Of a stretch of 64,000 bases of DNA, positions 34,800-45,893 are shown piece after piece; position 1 is the first letter of the stretch, and every line of letters starts with the position of its first letter. A program made the translations under genes and the position numbers. The notes under the pieces are model-generated. The model ran no database searches and was not told the DNA's origin. It saw only the letters and a program-made list of their open reading frames with translations. This DNA comes from Hordeum vulgare subsp. vulgare (taxonomy: Eukaryota; Streptophyta; Magnoliopsida; Poales; Poaceae), in contig NC_058524.1 in the NCBI RefSeq assembly GCF_904849725.1, positions 493,460,263-493,524,262 of the forward strand, read 5' to 3'.

Positions 34800-35890
34800 A
34801 AGCTTGACCAACATGAGTATTTTTCATACCTGATCCGTTTGGCATGTTCACGTGATCATGCCCATTGTTCCTCTCCCGCATGGTGAGTTTGTCGAGCTCG
34901 CCGGTGATGTGATCGGTGGCTCCGGTGTCGACGTACCAGTTGGTGTCGACGCTGTAGGACTAGTTGGCGATGGCGTTGGCGCTTTTGTCCTTGGTGAAGG
35001 CGATGTCGAAGCGTCTATAGCACTCGATGGCGGTGTGATTTGGCCTCTTGTAGATTTGACAGAAGACCTCCGGGAGCTCATCACGTGCACCCCCGCGACC
35101 TTGGCCGCCATTGCCACCGTGGTCGTTGCCACGACCACCGTTTCCTCCGTTGCCACGGTCACCTCCGTTCCTGCCGCGGCCTCTGCCGCGACTGAAGCCT
35201 CCCCGCGGCCGCCATGAGAAGCGGTGTTGGTAGAGGAGTGGGAGGACGAGTTCCCCTCGAACATGGCGAGGAGACTCTCGAAGACGATGAGCTGGGAGTA
35301 AAGCTCGTTGGGCTTGATGGCGACGGTCCTAGCACAGACCAAGGAGACAAACGACATATAGTCGAAGTCGAGGCCAGCAAGGATGTACGACACCATGTCG
35401 TCATCAGAGAGAGGCTTGCCGATGGCAGCCATCTCATCCCCGAGGGCCTTCATGCGGCCAAGGTACTCGGAGATGGTGGAGTTCCCCTTTTTGGTGGTGG
35501 AGAGGGTGATCCTCATGTTGACGATGGTCGTCTACGTCTGGGAGATAAAGATCTCCGTAATGGCAGTCCATGATGCTGACGCGGTGATGTAGTTTGCGAT
35601 CTGAACCATCACAGGAAGTGAGATGGAATTGAAAATAAAACTGAGAACCCGAGAGTCACAAGCCCTATCGATCTCATATGCCGGGTTAGGCAGTTAAGTG
35701 GGCTTGCCGTCCTTGTCGACACACTTTGGTGTCGGTTCCTCCCTCTCGGGGTTGAGGTAGGAGACCAGCTGGGCTCCAAGGATGGTGGCGAGGGCTTGCG
35801 CATCCAGACATTGAAGTTGGAGCGGTGAAGCTTTTCGGCAATGGGTATGAGGACGGGTGTAGCGGCGGCAGCGGAGCTTGAGAAAGACAT
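34800..35890 (-). pseudogene. Copia gag and protease of the host element, frameshifted
   Basis: Starts at MSFSSSAAAATPVLIPI (about 35890) with KLHRSNFNVWMRKAL across a frameshift near 35800. The frame 35516-34848 has the gag motif YLGRMKALGDEMA and LAGLDFDYMSFV, then leaves the coding frame in a GC-rich Gly-Arg region. In the adjoining frame a zinc knuckle (about 35010-35060) has a Tyr in place of its second Cys, and a protease site DTGATDHITGEL lies near 34905-34945. Matches Copia gag (UBN2/DUF4219 type) and retropepsin. Confidence 0.82.
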
Positions 35891-35923
35891 GGCAGCGCAA
35901 GGGAGATGTGCTAGAGGAACTAG

Positions 35924-35936
35924 GCTATGAATACCA
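35924..35936 (-). other. Degenerate primer binding site of the host Copia
   Basis: The minus strand reads TGGTATTCATAGC next to the 5' LTR, a one- or two-step variant of the initiator-Met site TGGTATCAGAGC. Confidence 0.6.
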
Positions 35937-36175
35937 TGTAAATTTTGGTGTAAGCGTATGCCAAAGCAAGGACGCACTGCGTTTTATATAGAACAGAGAT
36001 TACATGATCTAGTTGTTGGTTGTTAGATTGATCTCCAAGCAATATCTATACAAAGAGATAGAGATCAATCATAACCTTCTAACCACCAGAGTTTACATAA
36101 CACATGCCAACATTTATCTCTATACATTCGGTTTATATACACACCGAAATACATATTACAATATATACTTTAACA
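35937..36175 (-). repeat. 5' LTR of the host Copia element
   Basis: 239 bp, pairs with 25-262. On the minus strand it precedes the primer site and gag, which fixes the orientation of the element. Confidence 0.9.
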
Positions 36176-36504
36176 GGACGAAGAAAGCTCTAGCGCAATG
36201 ATGAATTGAGAGACTGAGAGATGATAAACGTGAGCGCTAGCAATCTTACGACGCGAGAGAGAAAAGTAGATGAAGATGAAGGTGGAGATGTTCGACGACG
36301 ACAATTACCACATCTCTGCCGCTACTCAATCTGGCGTACTTGTCACCAATCCAAGTATACGTGATATCATACTACAGAAGACGAAGTAACGAATAAATGT
36401 GTACATCGATTAATTTATTAATTATTTTAAATTGACCATCGTACCCCTTAATTAACTGAAAGGTGATTCAATTAGGGGTGTATCAAAGCAGAAGTAATTT
36501 CATA
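36176..36504. other. Right flank of the Copia nest, no gene seen
   Basis: About 330 bp of AT-rich sequence that continues the original locus after the GGACG duplication. The matching left flank is only 1-24. I see no gene or known repeat. Confidence 0.5.
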
Positions 36505-36713
36505 CTCCCTTCGTTTCTGAATATAGACCTTTTAAAGATTTTACTATAAATTACTCTTTCCGTACCATAAAAATTGTAGTTGAAGAACTAGTTTAGTTTT
36601 TTCCAACTATAATAATTCTAATACAAAAATAGTATATACGTATGTATATATTTTAAATTATAAATTCACTTATTTTGTTTTGTATATAGTATGTAATAAA
36701 TTTCTAAAAGTTC
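36505..36713. mobile_element. Stowaway-like MITE remnants
   Basis: CTCCCTTCGTTTCTGAATATAG after a TA dinucleotide resembles the Stowaway/Mariner terminus CTCCCTCCGTTCC. At about 36552 a second similar start (CTCTTTCCGTACCATAAAA) begins, followed by AT-rich DNA up to the Harbinger element. No matching right terminus is visible, so these are fragments. Confidence 0.45.
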
Positions 36714-36716
36714 TTA

Positions 36717-39376
36717 GGCCAACTCCACCGCGCGACCCCAAACGGACGTCTGTTTTGCCCGAATTCTGTTCGTTTGGGTGGGGAGATGGGGTCGTGTCCG
36801 ACCCTGTCCTCTGATGCGCTGGCCGCGCGCCCAGCGCGCGGCCGCATCCGTTTGCCCTATCTTGTCCGCCTCCAAAAGAACAACGATTCAGATGCCAGCG
36901 GCCAGTTCACGCCAGCCACCCTAGTTCACGCCGGCAACACAGCCAACGGCCTACACGTCCTCGTCGGCAACAAAGTCAGCGGCCGGCAACACAACCAACC
37001 TCCAAAATGAATAGTTTTCTTCACCGGCAACACAGCCAGCCTCCAAAATGAATATGTTTCTCGCCGGCACACAGCCAGCGGCCCAGCGGGCGGCACCCAT
37101 GCCAGCCTCCAAAAAAGAATGGCCACGTCCGATCGGACGACCTAGTTCAGGTCCTCGGCGTCGAACATCTCCTTCTGCCTGGCCTCAAACCAGCTCCTCG
37201 TCTTCTCGCTCATCTTCGTCAAGTCCACGCTCATGATCGCCAGGGCCACCTCCTTCGCTTTGGTTTCGGCATTGGTGGCCTCGATGTCGAGCTGCCTCTT
37301 CCTCGCCTCGACATTGGCGGCCTCGATGTCGAGCTGCCTTTGTCGGGCCGCCTCCTCCAGGTCGATCTTCCTCTTCATGGCCGCCTCCTCCATCTCAAGC
37401 TTCTCCTTTGATGCTCCGGGTATTGCTTCATTTGCTCGTCCTTGCTTTGCCTCTTCTTCTCGTCCCTCATGTCCTTTGAGACATCATGCCATGCAAAGTC
37501 TCATGCAAGGCCATGGATGCGGCATCACGTATGTCGTCCACCTTGGAGTTGGTCTTGCCCCTCGGCCTCTTCAACGCCTCGCCATCTCCACCTCCGGCGA
37601 ACTTGGTCGTCTTCTTGCCTCTCTTCCTTTGAAGTTCACGATATTGATCCTTGAACTTAGGACAATCGTTGATGATCGTCCAACAATGCGTAAGCGTGAA
37701 TGGCTTGTCGTTGTGTCGGGCCTTGAATGCTTCCAAAGATTGAAATGCCTACACCACATGATCAACAAGGTTTGGACATGCAAACATATACAAGGCCGAA
37801 GCAATGAAAGGACTAGGATGAGGAGAGCATACCATGTCCCCAATGCCGAGGCCACTCACGGGCCGTGCTTCAATGTTCTCCAATGCGGCGCAATACTTGT
37901 TGCACTCTTGTTGGATGAACAACCACCTCTTTTGAATGGAGGTGATGCCACAGTCGCTTTTGATTTGATAGGGCTCAAACATCTTCCTCTCATGGAAAGT
38001 TTTGTGGACTCTTGTCCAAACAACTAGGCCCTTTTGTTGCGCGTCCGTCCTCGAATCTTGGCTAATCACCATCCAAGAGTTGCAAATCAGCTTGTCCTCA
38101 TCTTGGGTGTATGAACCGTGCGAATGCTCTTCTTCTTCTTTTGTGCTTCCGCTCTTTGGGTGAGCTCGTCGATGAACAATGGCTCACCACTAATATCAAT
38201 GTCATTGACTTCATCTTCATCGCCATCACCTTCGCAATAGATGTCGTCGTCTCCATGCCACGAGTCACCATGGTCGTAGTCAGCACGGTCGTCGGCCTCT
38301 TCATCGGCAACGAACTGGGCGCGGTCATCCTGACTTTGGCTCTCGTCGGGATCATAGGCAGGGACATGCCCACCGTTGTAGATCACGTCCTCCATGAACT
38401 GGTCGTAGTTGTTGTCGACCGGTGCCATTAGTGTTGTCATTTTGTCAAACAAGAAGCGGGGGGACGGCATGGTGCCCGCAAACGGCGGTCGTGCTTGCTT
38501 TCTTTGCATCTCGACGGACGCCCGACCGCCACTGCTGGACCCAGGTGCGACGTTGAGGTCGATGCAGGCCGAGGGGCGTGGGGTGAAAGGTGCGATCACG
38601 CTCGGCGACCCCGAGAAACGGGTGTGGACGTCATGCCTTGGCGGGGGGTAGCTGGGCGACAGAGCCGTGGTCCGCGACGTCGGCGACTAGCAGTGCGGAG
38701 ACCGGACGACCGACGAGCCTGTGCTCGCCGGGCCGACGGCCGCTGCAGAGAAACCGGTCGGACGACAAATGCAAAGCATGAGGAGGGCGTGCGCTTTGTT
38801 GACAATGGTCTCCTTCTCCTCGACCTCGATCTTGCGCCGCGCGGCCTCCATCGCATCGCACTCAGCGGCAAACTTGTGCGCGGCGGCGTTTTCCTTCACG
38901 GCCGCCCTTCGGTTTCTCCTCTTTGCCGATTCCGCGTCCAACTTGGTGATCTCCTCCGGCGTGCACTCCGCGTGCGGCTTCCTTGGCGCCTTGGCCTTCT
39001 TCTTCTTGGCCATTCCGGGCTGGTCGACGGCCGGACCGCCGGAATTCGGGTGGGCGTCGACCATGGACGGGGGAGAGAGAGGGAGACGGCGGGAATTGGG
39101 AGGGTTTGGGGGAAATGGCGCCAAAAAGGGCGGGGGTGGATTTTACTTTGTGCCACCGACTTGCGGGCCAGGGGCGGACGAGCGCGCGCGTCCCGCCCGT
39201 CCGTGCGCTGTCCGTTTCACTCCAAAATCGACACAAAGTTGGACCGGGTATGGGTCAAAAAAGGACACAAAACGGACAAACATTCTTTTGCTCCCGGGCG
39301 CTGGGCCGTCTATTTTATCCGTTTTACCCCAAAACGGACACGGTGGACAAGATGGGGTCGCGCGCGGGAGTTGGGC
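36717..39376 (-). mobile_element. PIF/Harbinger-type DNA transposon carrying only the Myb-like ORF
   Basis: Terminal inverted repeats GGCCAACTCC (left) and GCCCAACTCC (right, reverse complement) match 9/10 and extend into the CGCGCGACCCC motif. The 3-bp duplication TTA lies on both sides (36714-36716 and 39377-39379), as expected for Harbinger. The 2.66-kb interior encodes on the minus strand the Myb/NAM-associated accessory protein of the family but no DDE transposase, so it is non-autonomous. Confidence 0.85.
37142..39064 (-). pseudogene. Harbinger ORF1, Myb/NAM-associated domain protein, degenerate
   Basis: In PIF/Harbinger elements this protein works with the transposase in DNA binding and nuclear import. 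The N-terminal Lys-rich part starts MVDAHPNSGG (39064) or MAKKKKAKAP (39013). An acidic region (38599-38087) follows, then the trihelix-like segment SIQKRWLFIQQECNKYCAAL and RPVSGLGIGDM. An 84-bp intron fits at 37749-37832 (GT...AG), then FTLTHCWTIINDCPKFKDQY, a KRPRGK segment and a charged helix with the repeated unit RQLDIEA. The frame is interrupted by stops near 38687 and 37467 and a frameshift near 38080. The C-terminal half is the NAM-associated domain. Confidence 0.75.
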
Positions 39377-39379
39377 TTA

Positions 39380-39852
39380 TATTCCGAGGGAGTATTTTAC
39401 CGGGGCATCTGCATCCGGATCCTTTCGAGCACTCCGAGGTCGAACGAGCTTTTCCACGCACGCCAACACTGTTCAGCCATGCATATATCGATCTAAAGTG
39501 GCCCGGTCGGCAAAGCTAAACCTAGTTCTCCCCGTCCCCTCCTCCATCTGAAGTTGTTCCCAGGAGTTTGGTCCAGTTTAACCACTTGGGTTCATTCATG
39601 TATTATGTACTCCCCTCCCACCGTTCCTTCCCACAAAGCAATAAAGCTAAAGCCCGTTGGTCTAGAGACAAGCCTGAGGTAGCAAGTGTAGCTTTGAATC
39701 ATGCGGTGATAATTGTATCGCCACGCAAATTAGGCAGCAGCTTAGCCTGGTGTGTTTGGTAGCATTTTCTGTCTATCATGGATGTTTTCTTTGATACATG
39801 CTGAACGTTAAGTACATGCATTTGTTATTGTTTGACAATGATGTATCAAATC
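39380..39852. other. Intergenic, no gene seen
   Basis: About 470 bp of mixed composition between the Harbinger element and a GC-rich repeat. I see no coding signal. Confidence 0.4.
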
Positions 39853-40110
39853 TAGACATGGACAACCCGGCCCGTTGACCCGGCCCAAAAAACACGGACC
39901 GGGCTGGCTGGGCTCGGGATTGAAAAATAGGCCTGATAGTCATTTCGGGCCGGGCTCGGGCTTGAGAAAATAGTCATTTTAGACGGAGGCCTCCCCCGGC
40001 CTGGCATGAAATTCACCTTTTTAGTCCATTCGGGCTGGGTTCAAGCCTGAATTATTGATTTTTTGGTTAGGCTGGACCGGGCTCGGGCTTTGGACTTAAA
40101 TAAATTTTAA
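39853..40110. mobile_element. GC-rich repeat resembling a hAT terminus
   Basis: TAGACATGGACAACCCGGCC opens a segment with repeated GGGCCGGGCTCGGGC-type words, a pattern seen at the ends of some plant hAT elements. An AT-rich tail follows to about 40370. No right terminus or target duplication was found, so this is tentative. Confidence 0.35.
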
Positions 40111-40575
40111 AAGTTTGATTTTTTTCAAAAACTATAAACAAAAATTGAAACTCTGTTTTTTTAAATTAAAATTTTAAAAAATCCACACATTTTTTAAAAA
40201 ATTTAGACAAACTTTGATATTATGTATTTAAAAAATGAATTTTAAAGATCTAGACAACTTTTGCAAATTTTATCAAAAATTAAAAATCTGAATAATTTTT
40301 GGTATTCTAAACATTTTCCGAAAACTAAATTATGTTTTAGAATGTCTAAATATCTTTTAAACACATTATCGCTCGTTTTGCTCATGCATGCTGACCAACG
40401 AACGGCTATTGAGGTGTTCTTTCTTCGTGCATGTTAAAAGGTTATTTGAGTTGAGTTTGTGCATGCTGAAGAGGCCTGCCAAACACCTAAAATGGATCGA
40501 GAAGATAACTTTTGAGGTCATGCACCTTCCATGCACTCTACCAAGCACATCATAAGTGTTTACTGTTCTTATATA

Positions 40576-40734
40576 CTCTATTCGTTCTGAAATATTTTTT
40601 TTTATAGATTTCATTAGAAGACTACATACAAAGCAAAATGAGTGAATCTACATTTTAAAGTACGTCTATATACATTTGTATGTAGTTTTCTAACAAAACC
40701 TTTAAAAGGACTTACATTTAGTAGCCGTAGGAAG
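40576..40734. mobile_element. Stowaway-like MITE
   Basis: A palindromic element of about 160 bp. The left part (CTCTATTCGTTCTGAAATA) and right part (CATTTAGTAGCCGTAGGAAG) are diverged inverted termini. Internally, GACTACATACAAAGCAAAAT and GTACGTCTATATACATTTG match the common Triticeae Stowaway pattern. TA dinucleotides lie at or near both ends. Confidence 0.7.
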
Positions 40735-41448
40735 TTTAGTACTATCAACTGTAGAACCGAGCCCAGGTTTGCGCTGAACTTTATACTCCGGTGATAGTAT
40801 GATTTCTTCTTCTTTTACACTACCCCTATAATATTTTGGAAATGCAGAAACTTCATAACAAACAACTTAATTAGCTCTCGCTTTTTCATGCCTTTTTGTT
40901 TCACGCTTTCGGTTCGATGAGTGCACGCATGCTCTCCGCCGGGTGACTAGACGGATCACCAGTGAGCAGCAACGACCCGATGGACACATGGTTTTAACCA
41001 TGTCCCCGCAAGATGAAGTGGGGGGGTCTTAGTCTTTGATCTTTGCCGAAAAGAAGACTTGTTTACTCACAAAAGATCAAGACTAGCTTTCTCCTCGTGC
41101 ATTAAAATTGAGACTTCCTTTGCGATCCAGGCCGGCTGACCCACCACGCATCGCAGGCCGCGGCATGCAGATCGATCGAGCATGCATGCATGCACGCACA
41201 GTGTACAGCAAAGGTAGGCTTCAATGGCCATGACAGGAGAATTTATGATTATTCTTCACAAGATCCAAATCCTGCTCCCCTCCCTCATCATTGCGCCCTG
41301 AGGCCAAAGTACGCCGCATTAGGTTTTATCATGCGCTACTAGTATTGCGTTATGATCGCGATGATTAGGGGCACGTAGACCCCCCAGATATATCGAATCG
41401 CACATCAATTCGTCTAATATAGCTCTCTGCTCATCGAACGCTCGACCT
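40735..41448. other. Intergenic, no gene seen
   Basis: About 700 bp without a supportable gene. It includes a GCATGCATGCATGCACGCAC simple-repeat tract near 41180. Confidence 0.4.
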
Positions 41449-41551
41449 GGCCAACTCCAACGCGCACGGACATCTATTTTATTTAAAATTTATCCGTTTG
41501 GATAGGGCAAGCCACGTCCCACCTCTTTTGTGAGTGCGTTGAACTTATGCC

Positions 41552-43279
41552 TAAGGTTGTAAGCGACGCGGGACATCCTGCTGCTGGGCCGCCACGCCGC
41601 TCGGCATAAAAGCCCGTAAAGTCCCGTCGGGCTGACCGCGTCGTCTGTTACGGGCTGAAGCGGCTACACCGCTTTGTTCATCAGCAACCGCATATCCCGC
41701 ACATCTCGCATACCTATCGAAACCTTTGCTCTCGATGGATCTTCCCACAGAGCCGCCGCCTTCGCCTGCTTGATGCCGCCGACGCCCTCCATGGCCTGCT
41801 CCTCCCTGCCTCCTCCTGGTGAACCAGAATTAGTTTTCCCCTTTACCTTTTTTTAAAGATGCTCTACCATTTTTCTAAATAAGCTGCTCTACTTTTCTGG
41901 CATTACTGTGATATACTTCGATATGGCACCCTTAGTAGTATATGAGTCTTTCTGTGATATACATTACATTACAGATGATATAATGTGATATACGTATGCT
42001 TGGGGTGTAGGTTCCTTGCATTGTTGTGATATACGGTCTGACGAACTTCTTGTAGTTTAGCAACCATGGTGGGGTCGATGGCCGCGTCGCCGCCATCTCC
42101 GCATCGGAACTGCCCTACGAAAATTCTTTCGTGTACTCATGATAAAACTTTAACATCTCTTTTATCTCATTTCAGGAACGAAACCCGTCGATACGGTAAT
42201 AAACGATGTTATTTATGGACCACGTGTCCATATTGATGCACATTGGTTGCAACATTAGGTAATCCTGAAATACATATGATCATTTACTCATTTCTATATT
42301 TATGTTTGGTGAGCTGGATTCATAAAGTTTTGCAAGCCATTTCTGTTTTGTGAACATTGTTTAGTTAAGTTATACAGTATTTTGTTAGCAGCCTTAATCT
42401 TGGAAAGCAAGATTATAGTGATCCTTTGATGTAGATAATGAATCTTGGCTGATGATGCATTCTCTCGTGCTTGTCCTTTCATTCATGCTAAGTTATACAA
42501 TATTTTGTTAGCAGCCTTAAGAAATGCCCTTGTTCTGCTCAGGTACATGAATCAGAAGGAACTTGGAAAGCTGATGATGCGTTGAGTGCTCACACAGAAG
42601 CTGATGATGCGTTGAGTGCTCACACAGAAGATGGATTTGGAAGGATTTCGAATTGACATCGAGCTGATGTTTATCTCCACCCATGTTTTTGCTGTCTTGC
42701 TGTGCAAAGTTACATTGTATTTGTTGTGGTTAAAATCCTGGGTGTAGTATTATGAACATTACCCTCGATGTTCATATGGCGATTATCCTCATGCAGTGGC
42801 TAGGGGGAGTACTCTGTACTGGTTGGCTGGTGGAGAGACAGTAGCTTCTCCAACTGTAATGCAATGCTAGCCTGTGATGCCTCAGATGTTACGAACCTGA
42901 ACTTCCACATGTAATGCAATGCTAGCCTGTGCACCCAGGAATGCAATGCACTTATACGTTACTTATTTTGGTTGACTGGTCACACTATAATTACTGAGTA
43001 TTGTACTAAGTAAAAGCGGCAAGAAACTGGTCCAGACCCACCCTGCATTGCGATTTCAAGGCAACGCACCGTGTAGGCAAGAAGGATTCAGAAAAGGTGC
43101 TGTTGTGCGTCAAAAGTAGTAGCTAGCTTGGCGGGATTATAGCGGGATCATGCGGGTTGCCGCATTATCCGCAAGAAATCAAGCGGCATAAGGCGGACAA
43201 TTAGCGGTGACCGCTAAAAATGCTGGCACCCGCTATGTTGTTTGGCGGGCAGCCACATCCCGCCCCGCATGCAACCTGA
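41552..43279. mobile_element. Non-autonomous hAT-like element inside the second Harbinger
   Basis: The termini TAAGGTTGTAAGCG and TCAGGTTGCATGCG (reverse complement) match 11/14, and both continue into a CGCGGGA or GGCGGGA motif. Flanking octamers are CTTATGCC (41544-41551) and CTTTTGCC (43280-43287), 7/8 identical, the 8-bp size expected for hAT. The 1.73-kb interior has no transposase. It contains a perfect 30-bp tandem duplication, a repeated GTTAGCAGCCTTAA segment (about 42385 and 42508), and AATGCAATGCTAGCCTGTG twice. Confidence 0.6.
42571..42630. repeat. Perfect 30-bp tandem duplication
   Basis: Two identical adjacent 30-bp units, each beginning CTGATGATGCG and ending ACACAGAAG. Thirty bases preserve reading frame, but no clear host ORF is seen. 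Confidence 0.95.
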
Positions 43280-43588
43280 CTTTTGCCCAACGCGACGCAT
43301 CTCAGCCGGGCTGCATGGGAAATAGCAAATTTAAAACCCGGATGTAGATCCATGATCGTGACCCTAGTCCATGCTGACAACACAGCCAGTGACGGGCAAA
43401 CAAATGTCAGTCTACAAAATGATTAAACTTCAAGTTTTATGCCAACAACAAAACCAGCGATCGGCACGCTAGTCAGCCTTCAAAATAAACAAGTTTTGCA
43501 CGTCGACAACAAATCCAACGGGCAGCACACTAGTCAGCCTTCAAAAAGATCGTACATAGTTCATTGTCACACGTTAGCCAAGGCTTTC

Positions 43589-43905
43589 CTAGTCCAAGCC
43601 GCCTTGATTGAAGATCTCCTTTTGTCGGTCCGCGAACCAACTCTTTCTTCTCGGAGACATGTTTGTCGAGTCCACGTTCATGATCGCAAGAGCCACCTTT
43701 TTTGCTTTGATGTTGGCAATGATGCCCTCGATCACGGGCTTCTTCATTTGGGCGGCCTCCTTCATGTCAAGCTTTCTTCTCTTGGTGACCTCCTTCTTGT
43801 CAAGCTTCTTCTTTTGGAGCTTCAAGTATATCTTTATCTACTCCTTTCCTATGCTCTTCCTGCTCCTCTGGCGTGAGCTCCGACCACATCTTCTTCATAC
43901 CCTTC
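43589..43905 (-). pseudogene. Harbinger ORF1 C-terminal remnant
   Basis: Minus-strand peptide KPVIEGIIANIKAKKVALAI then MNVDSTNMSPRRKSWFADRQ parallels KEVALAIMSVDLTKMSEKTR in the first Harbinger element (37142-37393). Upstream sequence in another frame (MKKMWSELTPEEQ-like, near 43890) shows a frameshift. Most of the protein is missing. Confidence 0.6.
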
Positions 43906-44210
43906 TTCTTTGCCGCGGGCCGCGTGACGACGGCTGGGTCGCTGGATTTTTTTGGGGGGCCTCGGCGGAGGAAGGGAAGGGGTTAAGCGGGAGGGTTTTT
44001 TAGGAAGGAGGGAAATGGGGACGTATGTGTCTAGGACGGCGGACCAAGGAAGAACAAAAGGGCGCGTGTCATCCGTCCGTGTGTTGTCCGCTTCAACGCA
44101 AACGCGGTTCAAATTTGGACCAGGATGGAGCGAACAGAAAACGAACAAATGTCCGTTTGCTTCTGCGGATTTAATCGAATTTTCTTTCTGTTTATCCTCG
44201 AAAGACACGG

Positions 44211-44250
44211 CTTAACAATTTGAGATGGTGCTTAACAATTTGAGATGGTG
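44211..44250. repeat. 20-bp tandem duplication near the Harbinger right end
   Basis: Two exact adjacent copies of CTTAACAATTTGAGATGGTG, fourteen bases from the element terminus. Confidence 0.95.
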
Positions 44251-44264
44251 CGTCGGAGTTGTCC

Positions 44265-45893
44265 TTAGCTCCCACTCATTACAATATCTTGCTAGAGTTT
44301 CAACAACAATAAGGTGATGAAGACAGATCAGCCATTGGCGTCCAAGACGGGGCTTTTCAACGGGCCATCCCACTACGGGGGCAAGGCTGGGTTGCCTACC
44401 CAGTCCAGTCCTTTTCGACCAGTTCGCTTCACTCACTCAGTGCTCTGCTCCTCCGCCGCTGCTGCTGCGCCTCGCAATGATGCGCGCAGCGCCACTGTGG
44501 AAGACGCAGACGGCCGGCTTCTCGCTTGGACAGATCAAACGAGTCCGGGACGCAATGATAGGCTCCGGACCGGAGTGGCATCCGATGCAGCGCAGGAGCC
44601 GGTGGTCGTACGTGCGTGCGTGTGTGCATGGCTGGTCCTGGTGCGGTTAACGGCTGACGATGTGACGGTCGCCCGTGGCTGGTGGCTGGTGCCGGAGCCT
44701 CTTGTGCTGTCGGCTGCCTCGCGAGGGGCGCGGTTCAGTGGCGAGGCCGGGGGTTCATGGAATCTCGCGGTGGGAGGGAGATTGCGAGGCTTGGTGTTTA
44801 CGCAAGAGAGCGTGCGTGGGCGTGGTCACGCCTAGTTCCTAGTCTGGTCTGGTCTAGGGCTCAATGATTGAATGGAGAAACCATTCATGAAACGCTGAGG
44901 TGATGCACGCTTTTGTGGCACCTTCTCAGTTGCCACTTGCTGTGCTGTTGGATCTGATGAAACCCAGTGGAGTGGAGGTTGTTGTCCTTGTCCGAGACTA
45001 CTGTGCAATGCCACTCAATAAATTCCACTGCGCAATGTTAGTGGGCCTTCATCAGATTACATATTCGTTTGTTGACACATGCTCTACGTTGAGTATAATT
45101 CTTGTCGTGGATTTAGTTCGAAAAAGAAAAAAAGATGTAAGCTGGATCCATAGATAAAGAAATCCTTGCGCGCCCTTCAAGCCGTAGCACCAAGCTCCTG
45201 GGTGTGGGACCTGTTCTCTATGAATCGTGGGCTGCTTCTCCACGGTTATGGGCCGACAAAGAAAGCTGCAAGGCTGGCATGATGAAGGGTGAGATTGACG
45301 AGAAGAGTGAGACTTGCGTGATCTGATGATCCTAGCACGCCCACAAAGCTCGCTTATTATAGGGATTTCCATCACACGACACATGAATTATTGGTCCCTG
45401 CGGCTTTTTTTCTTTTTCATGGACTCGTGGGCGGATACTTACCGCTCAAACAATCCGTTGGGAGTACAATGCATGAATTCAACAGCGGCACGGATCCTTC
45501 AAAATGTCGGTACATAACATCCTAACCGTGCAAGCCCACACGAACCGTACATGAGAACATCTACAGGAATCAGCTTTCCAAAGCTGGTAGCCTGCCTATA
45601 GTCCAGTTGCACTGTAAAAGCTTCACAAACGCAGTCATCATAATAGTCACTGAAAAATCCACTGAAATCTCTGTTAACCTTTCAAACTTGAGAATTCTTG
45701 AGCAGGGTCCGAAACAAGAACATAAACACCTCCAGGTGCAGATAAAATTAGCCGCATAATATGTTACAGTGATGCATTACTCAACAACAACCATCTCAGA
45801 TTATGAGATTGCGCATACTAAACCTAAATTCCAAGCTAGGCTATGGAAAAATGGGATCACCATCGTGTTACCAGGGTTCCCAAGCCACAGATG
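44265..45893. other. Intergenic region downstream of the PP2C gene
   Basis: About 1.6 kb. The 44420-44830 part is GC-rich with several short frames but no domain I recognise. The 45500-45893 part should include the 3' untranslated region of the minus-strand PP2C gene; I did not find a clear polyadenylation hexamer. Confidence 0.45.

Larger units (their letters stand above)
25..36175 (-). mobile_element. Ty1-Copia LTR retrotransposon, host of the nested stack
   Basis: This is the outermost element of the left half. Two LTRs of about 239 bp (25-262 and 35937-36175) both start TGTAAA and end TTAACA or GTTAACA when read on the plus strand. The flanking 5-mers are GGCCG (20-24) and GGACG (36176-36180), a 4/5 match that supports a target-site duplication. 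Minus-strand fragments run in Copia order: gag, protease, integrase (35890 to 33272), then reverse transcriptase and RNase H (7869 to 274). Removing Angela copy 1 and Gypsy-1 leaves about 4.83 kb, a usual Copia length. All genes carry frameshifts or stops, so the copy is dead. I do not recognise the family name. Confidence 0.92.
41449..44264 (-). mobile_element. Second PIF/Harbinger-like element, decayed and split
   Basis: Left terminus GGCCAACTCC (41449) and right terminus GGACAACTCC (reverse complement, ending 44264) match 9/10. TTA follows the right end but the left flank is CCT, so the target duplication is not confirmed. Interior segments (for example AACACAGCCAG and the C-terminal ORF1 remnant) parallel the first Harbinger element. 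A hAT-like element occupies 41552-43279; without it about 1.09 kb remains. Confidence 0.65.

Noticed and set aside
35214..35573. Plus-strand frame of 119 residues opposite the Copia gag
   Set aside because: Antisense shadow of the gag region; no independent signal.
38495..39551. Long plus-strand reading frames (333 and 276 residues) opposite the Harbinger ORF
   Set aside because: They are GC-driven antisense shadows of the minus-strand Harbinger protein, with no domains and low-complexity Arg-rich composition.
43439..44003. Plus-strand frames of 131-145 residues in the second Harbinger
   Set aside because: They are antisense to the Lys-rich ORF1 remnant and reflect its composition.
44477..44650. 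57-residue plus-strand ORF starting MMRAAPLWKTQT in GC-rich DNA
   Set aside because: No recognised domain or clear gene context; GC-rich sequence easily gives such frames. It could be a gene fragment but I cannot support it.
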